The notes under the pieces: model-generated
Database searches by the model: none
Seen by the model: only the letters and a program-made list of their open reading frames with translations
What the model was told of the DNA's origin: nothing
Shown here: piece after piece, positions 50,396 through 62,227 of the stretch
How positions within the stretch are numbered: position 1 is the first letter of the stretch
Layout: every line of letters begins with the position of its first letter
Source of the DNA: Arthrobacter ramosus
Lineage (GTDB): Bacteria; Actinomycetota; Actinomycetes; Actinomycetales; Micrococcaceae
DNA length: 64,000 nucleotides
NCBI RefSeq assembly: GCF_039535095.1
Contig: NZ_BAAAWN010000001.1
Span: 1,364,001-1,428,000, forward strand
Direction of reading: 5' to 3'
Program-made: the position numbers and the translations under genes

Positions 50396-50720
50396 GAACA
50401 AGCGACGCTCCACCACACCCAATGCGGCAAAATCCGGCGATTCCACTGAGCAAGCGAACGACGGAAACGACGGCGGATACAACGCCGGCATTGCCGTCTT
50501 CAGCTACATTGTTGGCGGAATCATAGTCTGGAGTTTGATAGGCTGGGGTCTGGATAATCTGTGGGGGACTCGCTGGATTGTGCTCCTTGGCGCTCTGCTT
50601 GGAGCCGCAGGAGGGTTCTATCTTTCCCATATGCACGGCCTCACAAGTCATCGCTCGTCTTCCGGTGGAAGCAAAGCAGACAGTGGTCCGTCCCAGGACG
50701 GGAACAGTAATGCCAAATAA
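50382..50720 (+). CDS. AtpZ/AtpI-like small membrane protein
   Basis: The 112-residue protein has a polar N-terminus, two helices (AVFSYIVGGIIVWSLIGWGL and WIVLLGALLGAAGGFYLSH) and a Ser/Gly/Asn-rich tail. The layout and the LDNLWGT segment match the AtpZ/ATPase_gene1 family found before atpB. The ATG at 50382 is preceded by AAGGGGG and lies inside the end of the previous gene, so translation is coupled. AtpZ with AtpI forms a Mg2+/Ca2+ carrier or assembly aid in some species; the role here is inferred. Confidence 0.75.
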   Translation: MFTPRNKRRSTTPNAAKSGDSTEQANDGNDGGYNAGIAVFSYIVGGIIVWSLIGWGLDNLWGTRWIVLLGALLGAAGGFYLSHMHGLTSHRSSSGGSKADSGPSQDGNSNAK

Positions 50721-50801
50721 TTTCACACGGGAAATGGCTGCAAGAAACGCGGCCGGATCCTCAACAACGCCCAATGATGGACACTGCAGAGAGGAAACGC
50801 G

Positions 50802-51602
50802 TTGATCGCGCTTGCGCTCCCGGCCCAGGATTCAGGGACCTTTACTCCTCCCGGAATCGACCAAATGCACCTGCCGGCTATCCTGCCATGGGGTGCGAGC
50901 GATGGCTTCTCCAAGCAGATGTTGCTGGTGATCCTGTCGGTGGTCCTTATCGCTACATTCTTTATTCGCGCTGCACGCAAGCAGCAGCTGGTTCCCGGCA
51001 AGCTGCAGTTCGCAGGCGAGATGGCCTACGGCTTCGTCCGCAACAGCATCGCCAAGGACATCATCGGCGGACGCGACTTCATGAAGTTCGTGCCTCTCTT
51101 GTTCTCGCTGTTCTTCTTCATCCTGGTGAACAACATCTACGGCGCCATTCCCGTGATCCAGCTTCCGAGCTTCTCGCACGTCGGCGGAGCCTATGTGCTC
51201 GCAGTCGTTGTGTACGTCACCTGGATCGGCATCGGCATCAAGAAGAACGGTTTGAAGTACTTCAAACTCGCCACCGTTCCCTCAGGTATTCCGTGGCCCA
51301 TCCTGATTATCGTCGTACCGATCGAGATCATCTCCAACTTCTTGGTCCGCCCGGTCACCCACAGCCTCCGTCTTTTCGCCACCATGATGGCGGGGCACCT
51401 CATCGTGATGATCGCAGGCTCAGGCATTGAGTTCCTCGTCATGCAGGAAAACGTCCTTCTCAAGGGCGCATCCGCTCTGGTACTCGTTGGCGCCGTCGCC
51501 ATGTACATGCTCGAAGCCCTGATCATGGTGCTGCAGGCTTATGTCTTCACCCTTCTGACTGCGATCTACATCGAAGGCGCGCTCCACGCCGACAGCCACT
51601 AG
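50802..51602 (+). CDS. atpB: ATP synthase Fo subunit a
   Basis: This 266-residue membrane protein of about six helices has the essential arginine in HSLRLFATMMAGHL, opposite the c-ring carboxylate, and the C-terminal LEALIMVLQAYVFTLLTAIYI. It forms the proton half-channels. The start is TTG, supported by AGAGGA seven bases before it; the nearby ATGs are out of frame. An 81-base gap separates it from the AtpZ-like gene. Confidence 0.95.
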   Translation: MIALALPAQDSGTFTPPGIDQMHLPAILPWGASDGFSKQMLLVILSVVLIATFFIRAARKQQLVPGKLQFAGEMAYGFVRNSIAKDIIGGRDFMKFVPLLFSLFFFILVNNIYGAIPVIQLPSFSHVGGAYVLAVVVYVTWIGIGIKKNGLKYFKLATVPSGIPWPILIIVVPIEIISNFLVRPVTHSLRLFATMMAGHLIVMIAGSGIEFLVMQENVLLKGASALVLVGAVAMYMLEALIMVLQAYVFTLLTAIYIEGALHADSH

Positions 51603-51606
51603 GCAC

Positions 51607-51634
51607 AACCCCTCAATCTTCCCCTTCGGGGGTT
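51607..51634 (+). other. Intercistronic hairpin atpB-atpE
   Basis: A CCCC-TTCG-GGGG core (UUCG tetraloop) inside AACCCC/GGGGTT arms lies just past atpB. Such hairpins may protect upstream mRNA ends. The abundant c-subunit needs more translation than subunit a, so processing here would make sense. Confidence 0.4.
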
Positions 51635-51684
51635 GAAGCAAACCAAACAACCTGCCGCGACTGCGGCATCTTGAAAGGAAAACA

Positions 51685-51903
51685 ATGAACGGCGATATCA
51701 ACGGCTCCCTTAACCTCATTGGCTACGGTCTCTCCGCAATCGGCGGTGGTATCGGTGTGGGTCTCGTATTTGCTGCTTACATCAACGGTGTTGCACGTCA
51801 GCCGGAAGCCCAGCGCGTGCTCCAGCCGATCGCGTTCCTTGGTCTGGCTCTGACGGAAGCCCTCGCCATCCTCGGCCTGGTCTTCGCTTTCGTTCTCAAG
51901 TAA
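51685..51903 (+). CDS. atpE: ATP synthase Fo subunit c
   Basis: The 72-residue hairpin protein has two helices joined by the polar loop RQPE (38-41), which contacts the central stalk. The proton-binding carboxylate is E58 in LTEAL. About ten copies form the rotor ring. AAAGGAAAA before the ATG gives a strong ribosome-binding site, as expected for the most abundant subunit. Confidence 0.97.
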   Translation: MNGDINGSLNLIGYGLSAIGGGIGVGLVFAAYINGVARQPEAQRVLQPIAFLGLALTEALAILGLVFAFVLK

Positions 51904-51954
51904 ACCGCTAAGAACCAAGCGAACATTCAGAACCGAGTAGATAAGGACGGGTGA

Positions 51955-52517
<563 letters not shown>

Positions 52518-52518
<1 letters not shown>

Positions 52519-53345
52519 TGGCAGGTGTATCGAGCGAATCGCTGACCAAGGCGCTGGAGCAGTTGGAAGCCACGCTTCCGACGGCCTCGCTGCAGTTGGC
52601 TAAGGACCTCTTCGGAATCCTGGGAACGGTGGACAGCTCGGCTGGCTTGCGCCGCGCCCTGACTGACCCCTCCCGCAGCGGAGAAGAAAAGTCGGCGCTG
52701 GTCAAGCAGCTGGTTGGCGGGAAAGTCTCCGCTGATGCTGCGGAAATCGCGAGTGGATTGGCCAGCTTGCGCTGGGCATCGGCACGCGATATCGGCGATG
52801 CACTCGAGACTCTTGCCGCCACGGTTGTCATTGCCGTGGCTGAAAACAAGTCGGCCGTTTCTGCCTCCGGAATCACGGGGCTGGAAGAGCTGGAAAACGA
52901 TCTGTTTGCTTTCAACCAGACCGTTGCTTCCAGCCACGAGGTACAACGTGCTCTGGGAGAGTCGCAGGCAAGTGCTGCGGCCAAGATCAGCCTGGCGGAG
53001 AAGCTGCTTCCTGGTGCAAGCCCGGAAGCCCAGCTCCTCATTGGCCAGGCCGTGTCGCAGCCGCGCGGCGTCAAGCCGAGCAAGCTCATCGACAATTTCG
53101 CCAAGCTTGCAGCCAAGCGCCAGCAGCGTTGGATCGCAACTGTCCGCGTTACCCGTCCGTTGACGGATGCGCAGGCCAGCCGTCTGCAGGCCGGGCTTGA
53201 TGCCCTCTACGGCCGCGAGCTGAAGGTCAACATCAGCGTTGATCCGACTTTGATCGGTGGAATCCGGGTCCAGGTGGGAGACGAAGTGCTTGACGCTTCC
53301 GTCGTAGCCCGTCTGTCCGAGCTCCGCCGGCAACTCGCTGGCTAG
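52518..53345 (+). CDS. atpH: ATP synthase F1 subunit delta
   Basis: The 275-residue protein is longer than the 178 residues of E. coli delta, as is usual in this group. The C-terminal part has the conserved RVTRPLTDAQASRLQAGL and NISVDPTLIGGIRVQVGDEV. The N-terminal helical domain binds the top of the F1 alpha subunits and links them to the b stalk. It overlaps atpF by one base. Confidence 0.94.
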
Positions 53346-53428
53346 CCAGACAAGCACAACTTAACTGATACAAACACCGGTCATCGTGAGCAACGATGAT
53401 CACGAAAACAGGAGAGCAGGGACTGCAG

Positions 53429-55066
53429 ATGGCCGAATTGACCATCAACGCCGACGACGTCCGTAATGCGTTGAACGAGTTCGCGGCGTCCTACGAACCC
53501 GGAAACGCAGAGCGCGTAGAGGTCGGCCGCGTGACCGCCGCAAGTGACGGCATCGCCCGTGTTGAGGGCCTTCCCTCGGTCATGGCGAACGAGCTGCTTC
53601 GCTTCGAAGACGGCACCCTGGGCTTGGCCCAGAACCTCGACGTCCGCGAAATCGGCGTCATCATCCTCGGTGACTTCACCGGTATCGAAGAGGGCCAGGA
53701 AGTCCACCGCACCGGTGAAATCCTGTCCGTCCCGGTAGGCGACGCCTTCCTGGGCCGCGTAGTTGACCCGCTGGGCATGCCGATCGATGACCTCGGCGAG
53801 ATCAAGGCCGAGACCACCCGTGCACTGGAACTCCAGGCTCCGGGCGTGACCCAGCGTAAGTCGGTGCACGAGCCCATGCAGACCGGTCTCAAGGCTATCG
53901 ACGCCATGATTCCGATCGGCCGTGGCCAGCGCCAGCTGATCATCGGTGACCGCCAGACCGGCAAGACCGCTATCGCCGTGGACACCATCATCAACCAGAA
54001 GGCCAACTGGGCTTCGGGCGATGTCACCAAGCAGGTGCGCTGCGTTTACGTCGGTGTCGGCCAGAAGGCTTCCACCATTGCCGCTGTCCGCCAGACCCTG
54101 GAAGACCACGGCGCGCTGGAGTACACCACCATCGTGGCTTCCCCGGCATCCGACCCCGCCGGCTTCAAGTACTTGGCTCCGTACGCCGGCTCGGCCATCG
54201 GCCAGCACTGGATGTACGGCGGCAAGCACGTACTGGTGATCTTCGATGACCTGTCGAAGCAGGCCGAAGCGTACCGTGCAGTGTCACTGCTGCTCCGCCG
54301 CCCGCCGGGACGCGAAGCGTACCCGGGTGACGTTTTCTACTTGCACTCCCGTCTGCTGGAGCGTTGTGCCAAGCTCTCCGACGAGCTGGGCGCAGGCTCG
54401 ATGACCGGTCTTCCGATCGTCGAAACCAAGGCGAACGACGTCTCGGCCTACATCCCGACCAACGTCATCTCCATCACCGATGGCCAGATCTTCCTGCAGT
54501 CGGACCTCTTCAACGCCAACCAGCGCCCCGCTGTTGACGTCGGTGTGTCCGTGTCCCGTGTTGGTGGTGCGGCACAGGTGAAGTCCATGAAGAAGGTCTC
54601 CGGTACCTTGAAGCTGGACCTGGCACAGTACCGCGACATGCAGGCGTTCGCGATGTTCGCGTCCGACCTTGACGCTGCTTCACGCCAGCAGCTGACCCGT
54701 GGCGCCCGCCTGATGGAACTGCTCAAGCAGGGCCAGTACTCGCCGTTCCCGGTCGAGGACCAGGTTGTGTCCATCTGGGCCGGTACAAAGGGCTACCTGG
54801 ACGATGTCCCGGTTGAAGATGTCAGCCGTTTCGAGTCCGAGTTCCTTGAGCACCTCAAGCACAAGTCCTCCATCCTGACCACGCTGGCGCAGACCAACGT
54901 TCTGGACGACGACACCGCTGAAGCGCTGAAGTCCTCGATCATCGACTTCAAGAAGGGCTTCTTCGGCGAAGGCGACAACCGCTTGGTTGGTGCCGGACAC
55001 GAAGAGCACGAAGCGATCTCCGGCGGCGAAGTCGACCAGGAAAAGATCGTCAAGCAGAAGCGCTAG
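53429..55066 (+). CDS. atpA: ATP synthase F1 subunit alpha
   Basis: The 545-residue non-catalytic nucleotide-binding subunit has a Walker A GDRQTGKT at 173-180 and the family signature [14 protein letters not shown]. The ATG at 53429 ([10 protein letters not shown]) fits the family; an in-frame start 11 codons earlier adds a non-conserved stretch and overlaps the AGGAG site. The C-terminal tail beyond residue 520 is acidic ([14 protein letters not shown]), as in actinobacteria, where an extended alpha C-terminus limits ATP hydrolysis. Confidence 0.97.
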   Translation: MAELTINADDVRNALNEFAASYEPGNAERVEVGRVTAASDGIARVEGLPSVMANELLRFEDGTLGLAQNLDVREIGVIILGDFTGIEEGQEVHRTGEILSVPVGDAFLGRVVDPLGMPIDDLGEIKAETTRALELQAPGVTQRKSVHEPMQTGLKAIDAMIPIGRGQRQLIIGDRQTGKTAIAVDTIINQKANWASGDVTKQVRCVYVGVGQKASTIAAVRQTLEDHGALEYTTIVASPASDPAGFKYLAPYAGSAIGQHWMYGGKHVLVIFDDLSKQAEAYRAVSLLLRRPPGREAYPGDVFYLHSRLLERCAKLSDELGAGSMTGLPIVETKANDVSAYIPTNVISITDGQIFLQSDLFNANQRPAVDVGVSVSRVGGAAQVKSMKKVSGTLKLDLAQYRDMQAFAMFASDLDAASRQQLTRGARLMELLKQGQYSPFPVEDQVVSIWAGTKGYLDDVPVEDVSRFESEFLEHLKHKSSILTTLAQTNVLDDDTAEALKSSIIDFKKGFFGEGDNRLVGAGHEEHEAISGGEVDQEKIVKQKR

Positions 55067-55076
55067 AGCATTGGTT

Positions 55077-55106
55077 CCCGGGCCTGCGGACGCACGCAGG
55101 CCCGGG
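55077..55106 (+). other. Intercistronic hairpin atpA-atpG
   Basis: A perfect 12-bp stem, CCCGGGCCTGCG with CGCAGGCCCGGG, and a six-base loop begin ten bases past atpA. No T-run follows, so it is more likely an mRNA-stability or attenuation element than a full terminator inside the operon. Confidence 0.5.
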
Positions 55107-55160
55107 GCCTTCGCCAAAGCCTTAGCCGCTGATCCATCGGGATCTTAGGAAAGGAAATGT

Positions 55161-56048
55161 ATGGGAGCCCAGATCCGGGTCTACCGCCAGAAGATCAGCT
55201 CGACGACGTCGATGCGCAAGATCTTCAAGGCGATGGAACTGATCGCTACCTCGCGCATCGGTAAGGCCCGCGCCCGCTTGGCAGCTTCACTGCCCTACGC
55301 AAACGCGATCACCCGTGCCGTTTCTGCTGTCGCAAGCCAGAGCGAAATCGATCACCCGCTCGTCACCGAGCCGGAGCAGATCCGCCGTGCCGCCGTCCTG
55401 GTTATCACCTCGGACCGTGGCCTGGCTGGTTCTTACTCGGCGAGCGTGCTCAAGCAGGCCGAAGGACTCAACGAACTTCTCCGGGCAGAGGGCAAGGAAG
55501 TCAAGACCTACTTGCTTGGCCGTAAGGCCCAGGCATACTTCGACTTCCGCAGCCGTCCGTACTCCCGCGTATGGACCGGCGGAACGGACGCACCGGAATT
55601 CAAGACTGCAAGGGAAATCGGCGCCGCTCTTCTCGAAGAGTTCGCCAACGACTTCGCTGAGGGTGGCGTGGACGAAATCCACGTCGTTTACACCCGCTTC
55701 AAGTCGATGGTGACGCAGGAGCCCACAGTTGTTCGTCTGCTGCCGCTCGAAGTTGAAGAGCAGACAGTCAGTGAGTCCGAGCTTCTGCCGCTGTACGAGT
55801 TTGAACCTGAATCGGAACAGGTGCTTGACGCACTGTTGCCGCGTTACATCGAGTCCCGCATCTTCGCAGCAATGCTGCAGGCAGCAGCTTCCGAGCTCGC
55901 CGCCCGCCAGCGTGCCATGAAGTCGGCAGGCGACAACGCGACCGATCTGATCAAGAAGTACACGCGTCTGCGCAACACGGCCCGCCAGGCTGAGATCACG
56001 CAGGAGCTTTCCGAAATCGTGGCCGGCGCCGACGCCCTGAGCGCGTAG
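55161..56048 (+). CDS. atpG: ATP synthase F1 subunit gamma
   Basis: The 295-residue rotor subunit has the conserved N-terminal [20 protein letters not shown] coiled coil and the matching C-terminal helix [22 protein letters not shown]. It turns inside the alpha-beta hexamer. AGGAAAGGAAATGT provides the ribosome-binding site. A 94-base gap with a hairpin separates it from atpA. Confidence 0.96.
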   Translation: MGAQIRVYRQKISSTTSMRKIFKAMELIATSRIGKARARLAASLPYANAITRAVSAVASQSEIDHPLVTEPEQIRRAAVLVITSDRGLAGSYSASVLKQAEGLNELLRAEGKEVKTYLLGRKAQAYFDFRSRPYSRVWTGGTDAPEFKTAREIGAALLEEFANDFAEGGVDEIHVVYTRFKSMVTQEPTVVRLLPLEVEEQTVSESELLPLYEFEPESEQVLDALLPRYIESRIFAAMLQAAASELAARQRAMKSAGDNATDLIKKYTRLRNTARQAEITQELSEIVAGADALSA

Positions 56049-56092
56049 CCGCCGGTGTCTGGTTCGGCGCAAGCTGCACCTGCACCAAATAG

Positions 56093-57589
<1,497 letters not shown>

Positions 57590-57590
57590 T

Positions 57591-57875
57591 ATGGCTGAGC
57601 TCGAGGTTGAGATTGTCGCAGCGGACCACTTCGTGTGGTCCGGTGCGGCCAAGATGGTCAAGGCCCGCACCAGCGATGGTGAAATCGGGATCCTGCCGGG
57701 CCACTCGCCGCTCCTCGCCATTCTGGCCGCGGGCGAGTTGGCCATCGAGCCGGTTACCGGAGACCGCCTTGCAGTAGTTGTGGACGGCGGGTTCTTCTCC
57801 GTCGACAACAACCGCGTGGTGATCGTCGCTGACAACGCCCAGCTGGGCGATTCAGCTACTGCGGGGATCCGATAG
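57591..57875 (+). CDS. atpC: ATP synthase F1 subunit epsilon
   Basis: The 94-residue protein contains only the N-terminal beta-sandwich domain (ELEVEIVAADHFVWSG to VIVADNAQLGD) and almost none of the C-terminal helices seen in E. coli epsilon (about 138 residues). The short form occurs in Arthrobacter relatives. Without the helices the usual epsilon inhibition of hydrolysis should be weak. The ATG is one base after the atpD stop. It is co-transcribed with the DUF2550 gene. Confidence 0.93.
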   Translation: MAELEVEIVAADHFVWSGAAKMVKARTSDGEIGILPGHSPLLAILAAGELAIEPVTGDRLAVVVDGGFFSVDNNRVVIVADNAQLGDSATAGIR

Positions 57876-57885
57876 CAAGACCTTG

Positions 57886-58317
57886 ATGGACGATTCTGCT
57901 ATTCCGTTCATCGCCTTGGCAGCGGCGTTTGCGTTGCTGATTTTTACACTGTGCCTCGTCGGGGTGCGCCGCTTCAATTTGCGGCGCGCCCTGGGCACAG
58001 TCGACGCCTCCATTTGCACGGCTGGAAACAGCTGGCGGATGGGGGTTTGTCGTTATCAGGACTCGGAGCTTGAGTGGTTCCGCCTGCTCTCCCTCAGCTT
58101 CCGTCCGAAACACAGCTTCCGCCGCAGCTCCTTGGAGCTCCTGGGTCGACGGAAGCCAACGGAGGAAGAACTGACGAGGCTTCAGCCCGACGTCGTGGTA
58201 GTGGAACTCCTGCATGAAGGCCAGTCGTTCATGCTGGCAATGAGATTTGATGCCTACGCCGGGTTGTCGTCCTGGTTGGAAGCCGGCCCTGTGGTGGGCG
58301 TCGGCACCTGGCGCTGA
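57886..58317 (+). CDS. DUF2550 membrane-anchored protein
   Basis: The 143-residue protein has one N-terminal membrane helix (IPFIALAAAFALLIFTLCLVG) followed by a basic, mostly beta-strand domain (GNSWRMGVCRYQDSELEWFRL) that resembles a PH-like fold. This is DUF2550, found directly after atpC across actinobacteria. Its function is unknown. Ten bases separate it from atpC, so it belongs to the ATP synthase transcript. A TTG one codon earlier is an alternative start. Confidence 0.9.
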   Translation: MDDSAIPFIALAAAFALLIFTLCLVGVRRFNLRRALGTVDASICTAGNSWRMGVCRYQDSELEWFRLLSLSFRPKHSFRRSSLELLGRRKPTEEELTRLQPDVVVVELLHEGQSFMLAMRFDAYAGLSSWLEAGPVVGVGTWR

Positions 58318-58322
58318 GGACA

Positions 58323-59594
58323 GTGGAATTCCTGTACAACCTGAGCCTTGTTGATGGTCCGTTCTATTGGACCATCCTTGGCGCTGGAATTGCCGGGAGC
58401 GCATTCCTCCTCCTGCGACGAGACAGGCGCTGGCTGCTTTCCATAGTTTTGTCGCTTGTCGTCGCAAGTGGAGTTGTCTCGTTCATCCATTGGCTGCTTG
58501 TCAACGTCCTTACCGTGTTCCCGGAGGATCTCCCCTTCGATGTCCTTGTTTGGTCGACGCTTGCCTTCTTCGCTTTGGCCCTCTTCTCTTTTCGGCTCCC
58601 CGGATCCTCGTGGCGCGGCAGGAGCGCCGCAGGGGTCTCGTTCGTCGCCGTGCTGCTCCTCTCCGCTCTTCAGATCAACAGCTACTTCGGGCTCAACCAC
58701 ACGGCGGCTGATCTCTTCGGCCACAACGTGGGACGGATCCCCCAGCTTGAGGAAGGGTTCAAAAGGGGTTTTTCACGGACCCTGCCGGTGTCACTGCCTG
58801 ACGGGGGATTCGTCCGCAGGGCATCGATTCCCGGAATCGAATCCGGCTTCAAGGCCCAGGACGCTTTCGTTTACCTGCCGCCGGCCTATCAAGCCGCTGA
58901 TCGCAGCCAACTACCCGTGCTGGTCCTGTTTGCCGGCCAGCCCGGACGTCCCGCCGATTGGCTGACCGGCGGCCGCCTTGAACCGGCCATGAACACCTTC
59001 GCCGCCCGGCACGGAGGCATGGCGCCCGTCGTTGTGGTGGTCGATCCAAACGGGTCCGATACCGCAAACACCATGTGCATGGATAGCCGGATCGCACGTG
59101 CCGACACCTACCTCGCGATCGATGTTCCGCGCTGGATCAACTCGACGCTCGAGGTTTCCGCCGACCCAAGGAAGTGGGCGGTCGGCGGGTTCTCCTTCGG
59201 TGCAACCTGTGCCGTGCAGATGACGACGCTGCACCCCGAAATCTACCCTTCCTTTATCGCCTTCTCGGGAGAGCGGGAGCCTTCGCTTGGCCCCGATCGC
59301 CAGCGGACCATCCAGACCGCATTTGGCGGGGACTCTGCCGCTTTCGACGCCCTCACGCCGTTGAACCTGATGAGACAGCGAAACTATGATGGCCATGCAG
59401 GCTTCTTCGCCGTCGGGGCCGCAGACGGCGAATTCGTCCGTTACGCCAGCGAGCTGGCGGCAACCGCCCGCACTTCCGGGTTCGATATCAGGCACGCTTC
59501 GGTTTCCGGAGCCGGCCATTCGTGGGCCGTGGCCGTGCAAGAGCTTCCTTCCGCGATGGAATTCCTGGCCCCTCGGTGGGGACTCGTCCAATGA
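58323..59594 (+). CDS. Membrane-anchored alpha/beta-hydrolase (esterase-D type)
   Basis: The 423-residue protein has four N-terminal membrane helices (about 15-125) followed by an extracytoplasmic alpha/beta-hydrolase domain with nucleophile S291 in GGFSFGA, the likely acid near 370 and histidine H401 in GAGHSW. This is the esterase/antigen-85 fold (PF00756-like). It overlaps the DUF2156 gene by four bases. In Enterococcus faecium the related hydrolase AhyD removes amino acids from aminoacyl-phosphatidylglycerol and is linked to a synthase gene. A similar role here is inferred. The start is GTG with GAGG close before it. Confidence 0.82.
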   Translation: MEFLYNLSLVDGPFYWTILGAGIAGSAFLLLRRDRRWLLSIVLSLVVASGVVSFIHWLLVNVLTVFPEDLPFDVLVWSTLAFFALALFSFRLPGSSWRGRSAAGVSFVAVLLLSALQINSYFGLNHTAADLFGHNVGRIPQLEEGFKRGFSRTLPVSLPDGGFVRRASIPGIESGFKAQDAFVYLPPAYQAADRSQLPVLVLFAGQPGRPADWLTGGRLEPAMNTFAARHGGMAPVVVVVDPNGSDTANTMCMDSRIARADTYLAIDVPRWINSTLEVSADPRKWAVGGFSFGATCAVQMTTLHPEIYPSFIAFSGEREPSLGPDRQRTIQTAFGGDSAAFDALTPLNLMRQRNYDGHAGFFAVGAADGEFVRYASELAATARTSGFDIRHASVSGAGHSWAVAVQELPSAMEFLAPRWGLVQ

Positions 59595-62155
59595 GTACCC
59601 AGGAAGCCCAATTGTCCAAGGACCAGGCGGATGCCCCCGAAGATGCCAGGCCCGCCCGGAAGATGGCGGCGACCCTTGCCCGGGCCGTCCTGGGCAACGT
59701 GGCTGCCCATATCGGCGCGATCCCCTTCACCGTGATTGTGCTCGCGCTGTACCTGCTCACTCCGGCGATCTTCGACTCCGATCTCGGGTACGGCCCTGAC
59801 GTGTTGCGGCATCTTTCGAGCGTGAGCGGTGGAGGGTTGAAGTCGGGGGACTGGTGGTCCATCTGGACTTCGATGTTTTTTGCCGCCAACCCCTTCGACT
59901 ATGTGATGACCTCGTTGTTGTTCGTCGTGCTGCTGGGCTCTTCAGAGCGCAAGCTGGGGTGGTTCCGCACAGCGGCGGGCTTCTTTGGCGGGCAGTTTGC
60001 CACGGTCACCGCCTTTTTGTTGGTGGTCCAGTTGGCAGCCTACGCCGACGACGGCTGGCTGGGACGGATGATGGATGCCAGGACCTCCGGGCCCCTCCCG
60101 GCAACCCTCTTCGTCGCGATGGCGGCCAGTGGCCTTCTCCCGACTTTGTGGCGTCGGCGCCTCAGGGCGACGGTTGTGTCCCTGGCGCTTCTCCTGGTCC
60201 TGTACGTTGGCGACCCCTCGGCTGTCATGGCCTTGACCGGTGCCGTGCTCGGACTGGGGACCGGTCTGTGGCTTCAGCTCGACCACGGCATTCAACCGAG
60301 CCACCGGGCGACCAGGCGTGAAACGCGAAACCTGCTGTCCCTCATGGTGGCGATTTTCGGCGTCGGGCCACTAGTGGCGGGCGCGGTGAGGAGCCCCGCG
60401 GGGCCGCTGGCGTTGATCCGCGAAATGGTCCTGAACCCTGTTCCGACGCTTAACCAATTGCAGGCAAACTGCGGTGGAACCGTGGACATCAGCTGCCTTC
60501 AACTTGGACGCCAGGGCTATCCCGGGCCCGCCGGCGTCGCCCTCGCGGTGGTACCCGCGTTGCTTCTCCTGATCTGTGCGGTGGGCATGCGCCAAGGAAG
60601 GCGCTTGGCCCTGAAAATCGCCATCAGCGTGCAACTTGGCGTGGTGGCGCTGTCCTTTGCCTACCTGGTGCTGTTTGCCAGCATTCCGCATTTTCCAGGA
60701 CGGGGCCGTACCGTCGTCATGGGCTCCGCGGTGTTCCACATTCTGACCCTCGCCCTGGTTCCGCTGATCCTGGCGGTTCTCCTTTTCGTGTTCAGGGGCA
60801 ACTTTGTGGTGGGCTCGAGGGCGCCGCTCCGCCGGAAGATGGCGTGGCTGGTTGGCGGTACGTGGCTCATATTGGCGAGTGGCTACACCGGGGCGTGGCT
60901 CGGCTCGGGCGGTTTGGCGCACGACGGCGGCATCCTGGGCCTCATTGCGGAACTCGCCCGACAGTATCTTCCCTTGCCCATACCCACGGCTTTCGGCCGC
61001 GTGTTCGCAGAGCGAAGCGCCGCCGAGTCGATATTGTTCGCGTGGTCGGGGATCATTTTCTGGCTTGTGGCCATGGCCGCGGTGTGGACCCTGCTTCTCA
61101 AACGGCAGCACGGCCCCGGCGGTGAGGATCCGGCCCGCTTGGCGGCCAGGAATCTGGTCAAGCGCGGCGGGGAGTCCCTGTCGTGGATGGCGCTCTGGGA
61201 GCCGAACAAGTTCTGGTTCACTCCCGGAATGGACGCCGGAATTGCCTACCAGCAGCACGGAAACGTCGCACTGACCTTGGCCGGTCCGTTCGGTGATCCC
61301 GCACAGGCCACTGCCACGACCGAGGGATTCCTGGACTACTGTGCCCACCATGCATTGGTGCCGTGCCTCTATTCCTGCACTGAGGAATTGTGGCCGATGC
61401 TGCAATCCACGGGATTTCGCCGAATTGCGGTGGCCCAGGAAACCCGGCTCTCCATCCGCGACCTTGAGTTCACGGGCAAAGCGTGGCAAAACGTCCGCAC
61501 GGCCAGGAACCGTGCTCTGAAGGCCGGGGTCGAAGCCCGGTGGGGGCGCTATTCGGAGTTCCCGCAACACATACGTTCCCAGCTCGGCGAAGTGTCGGAA
61601 GAGTGGGCCGCCAGGAAAAAGATGCCTGAAATGGGCTTTACCTTGGGTTCCCTCGACGAGCTGATGGACCATGAAGTGCTTTGCTGCATAGCGGTCGACG
61701 GCAAAGGGTTTGTCTATGGTGTCACCAGTTGGCTTCCGGTGTTTCGTGACGGCCAAGTGATTAGCTGGACATTGGACTTCATGCGCCGGCGCAGCGACGC
61801 CTTCCCTGGGCTCATGGAATTCATGATTGCCTCGGCAGTCCACCAGTTGCGACAGGGAGTGGAAGTCATTTCTCTCTCGGGCTCGCCTTTGGCCGGGGAG
61901 ACCGAGGAATTCTCCAGCGGGGAAGCCGGCTTGGCGGGCATTCTCGACCTCGTTGGCAGGACCTTGGAGCCTGTTTACGGATTCCGTTCTTTGGCCCGCT
62001 TCAAATCGAAGTTCCAGCCGGAGTACAGGACTTTGTATATGTACTACCAAGACAGCCTGGAGATTCCCGCGATCGGCGCTGCGCTAAGCCGGGCATATTT
62101 GCCGGGGCTGTCCGTCCGGCAAACTGCCAGGCTTCTCCGCACCCTCGTTACCTGA
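59591..62155 (+). CDS. Rhomboid-like/DUF2156 fusion, candidate aminoacyl-lipid synthase
   Basis: The 854-residue protein begins with a rhomboid-like membrane region (about 30-230, with SGDWWSIWTSMFFAANPF) and more helices to about 530, then a cytoplasmic DUF2156 domain (about 540-854, with SLSWMALWEPNKFWFT and GVTSWLPVFRDGQVISWTLD). DUF2156 is the tRNA-dependent aminoacyltransferase domain of MprF/LysX-type lipid synthases. The rhomboid catalytic GxSG is not visible, so that part is probably non-proteolytic. ATGA overlap with the esterase gene indicates coupling. The amino acid used and the lipid are unknown. Confidence 0.82.
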   Translation: MSTQEAQLSKDQADAPEDARPARKMAATLARAVLGNVAAHIGAIPFTVIVLALYLLTPAIFDSDLGYGPDVLRHLSSVSGGGLKSGDWWSIWTSMFFAANPFDYVMTSLLFVVLLGSSERKLGWFRTAAGFFGGQFATVTAFLLVVQLAAYADDGWLGRMMDARTSGPLPATLFVAMAASGLLPTLWRRRLRATVVSLALLLVLYVGDPSAVMALTGAVLGLGTGLWLQLDHGIQPSHRATRRETRNLLSLMVAIFGVGPLVAGAVRSPAGPLALIREMVLNPVPTLNQLQANCGGTVDISCLQLGRQGYPGPAGVALAVVPALLLLICAVGMRQGRRLALKIAISVQLGVVALSFAYLVLFASIPHFPGRGRTVVMGSAVFHILTLALVPLILAVLLFVFRGNFVVGSRAPLRRKMAWLVGGTWLILASGYTGAWLGSGGLAHDGGILGLIAELARQYLPLPIPTAFGRVFAERSAAESILFAWSGIIFWLVAMAAVWTLLLKRQHGPGGEDPARLAARNLVKRGGESLSWMALWEPNKFWFTPGMDAGIAYQQHGNVALTLAGPFGDPAQATATTEGFLDYCAHHALVPCLYSCTEELWPMLQSTGFRRIAVAQETRLSIRDLEFTGKAWQNVRTARNRALKAGVEARWGRYSEFPQHIRSQLGEVSEEWAARKKMPEMGFTLGSLDELMDHEVLCCIAVDGKGFVYGVTSWLPVFRDGQVISWTLDFMRRRSDAFPGLMEFMIASAVHQLRQGVEVISLSGSPLAGETEEFSSGEAGLAGILDLVGRTLEPVYGFRSLARFKSKFQPEYRTLYMYYQDSLEIPAIGAALSRAYLPGLSVRQTARLLRTLVT

Positions 62156-62157
62156 AA

Positions 62158-62195
62158 GGGAAAGGGGTCCCGCGTCCTGTGCGGAACCCCTTCCC
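62158..62195. terminator. Terminator between DUF2156 and csp genes
   Basis: GGGAAAGGGGT and ACCCCTTCCC arms with GC extension form a bulged stem of about 14 bp just past the DUF2156 stop. The convergent csp gene ends 33 bases away, so it may serve both. Confidence 0.6.
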
Positions 62196-62227
62196 TGAAC
62201 CTGCCAGGCAGAATTCAAGCAGTCAAA

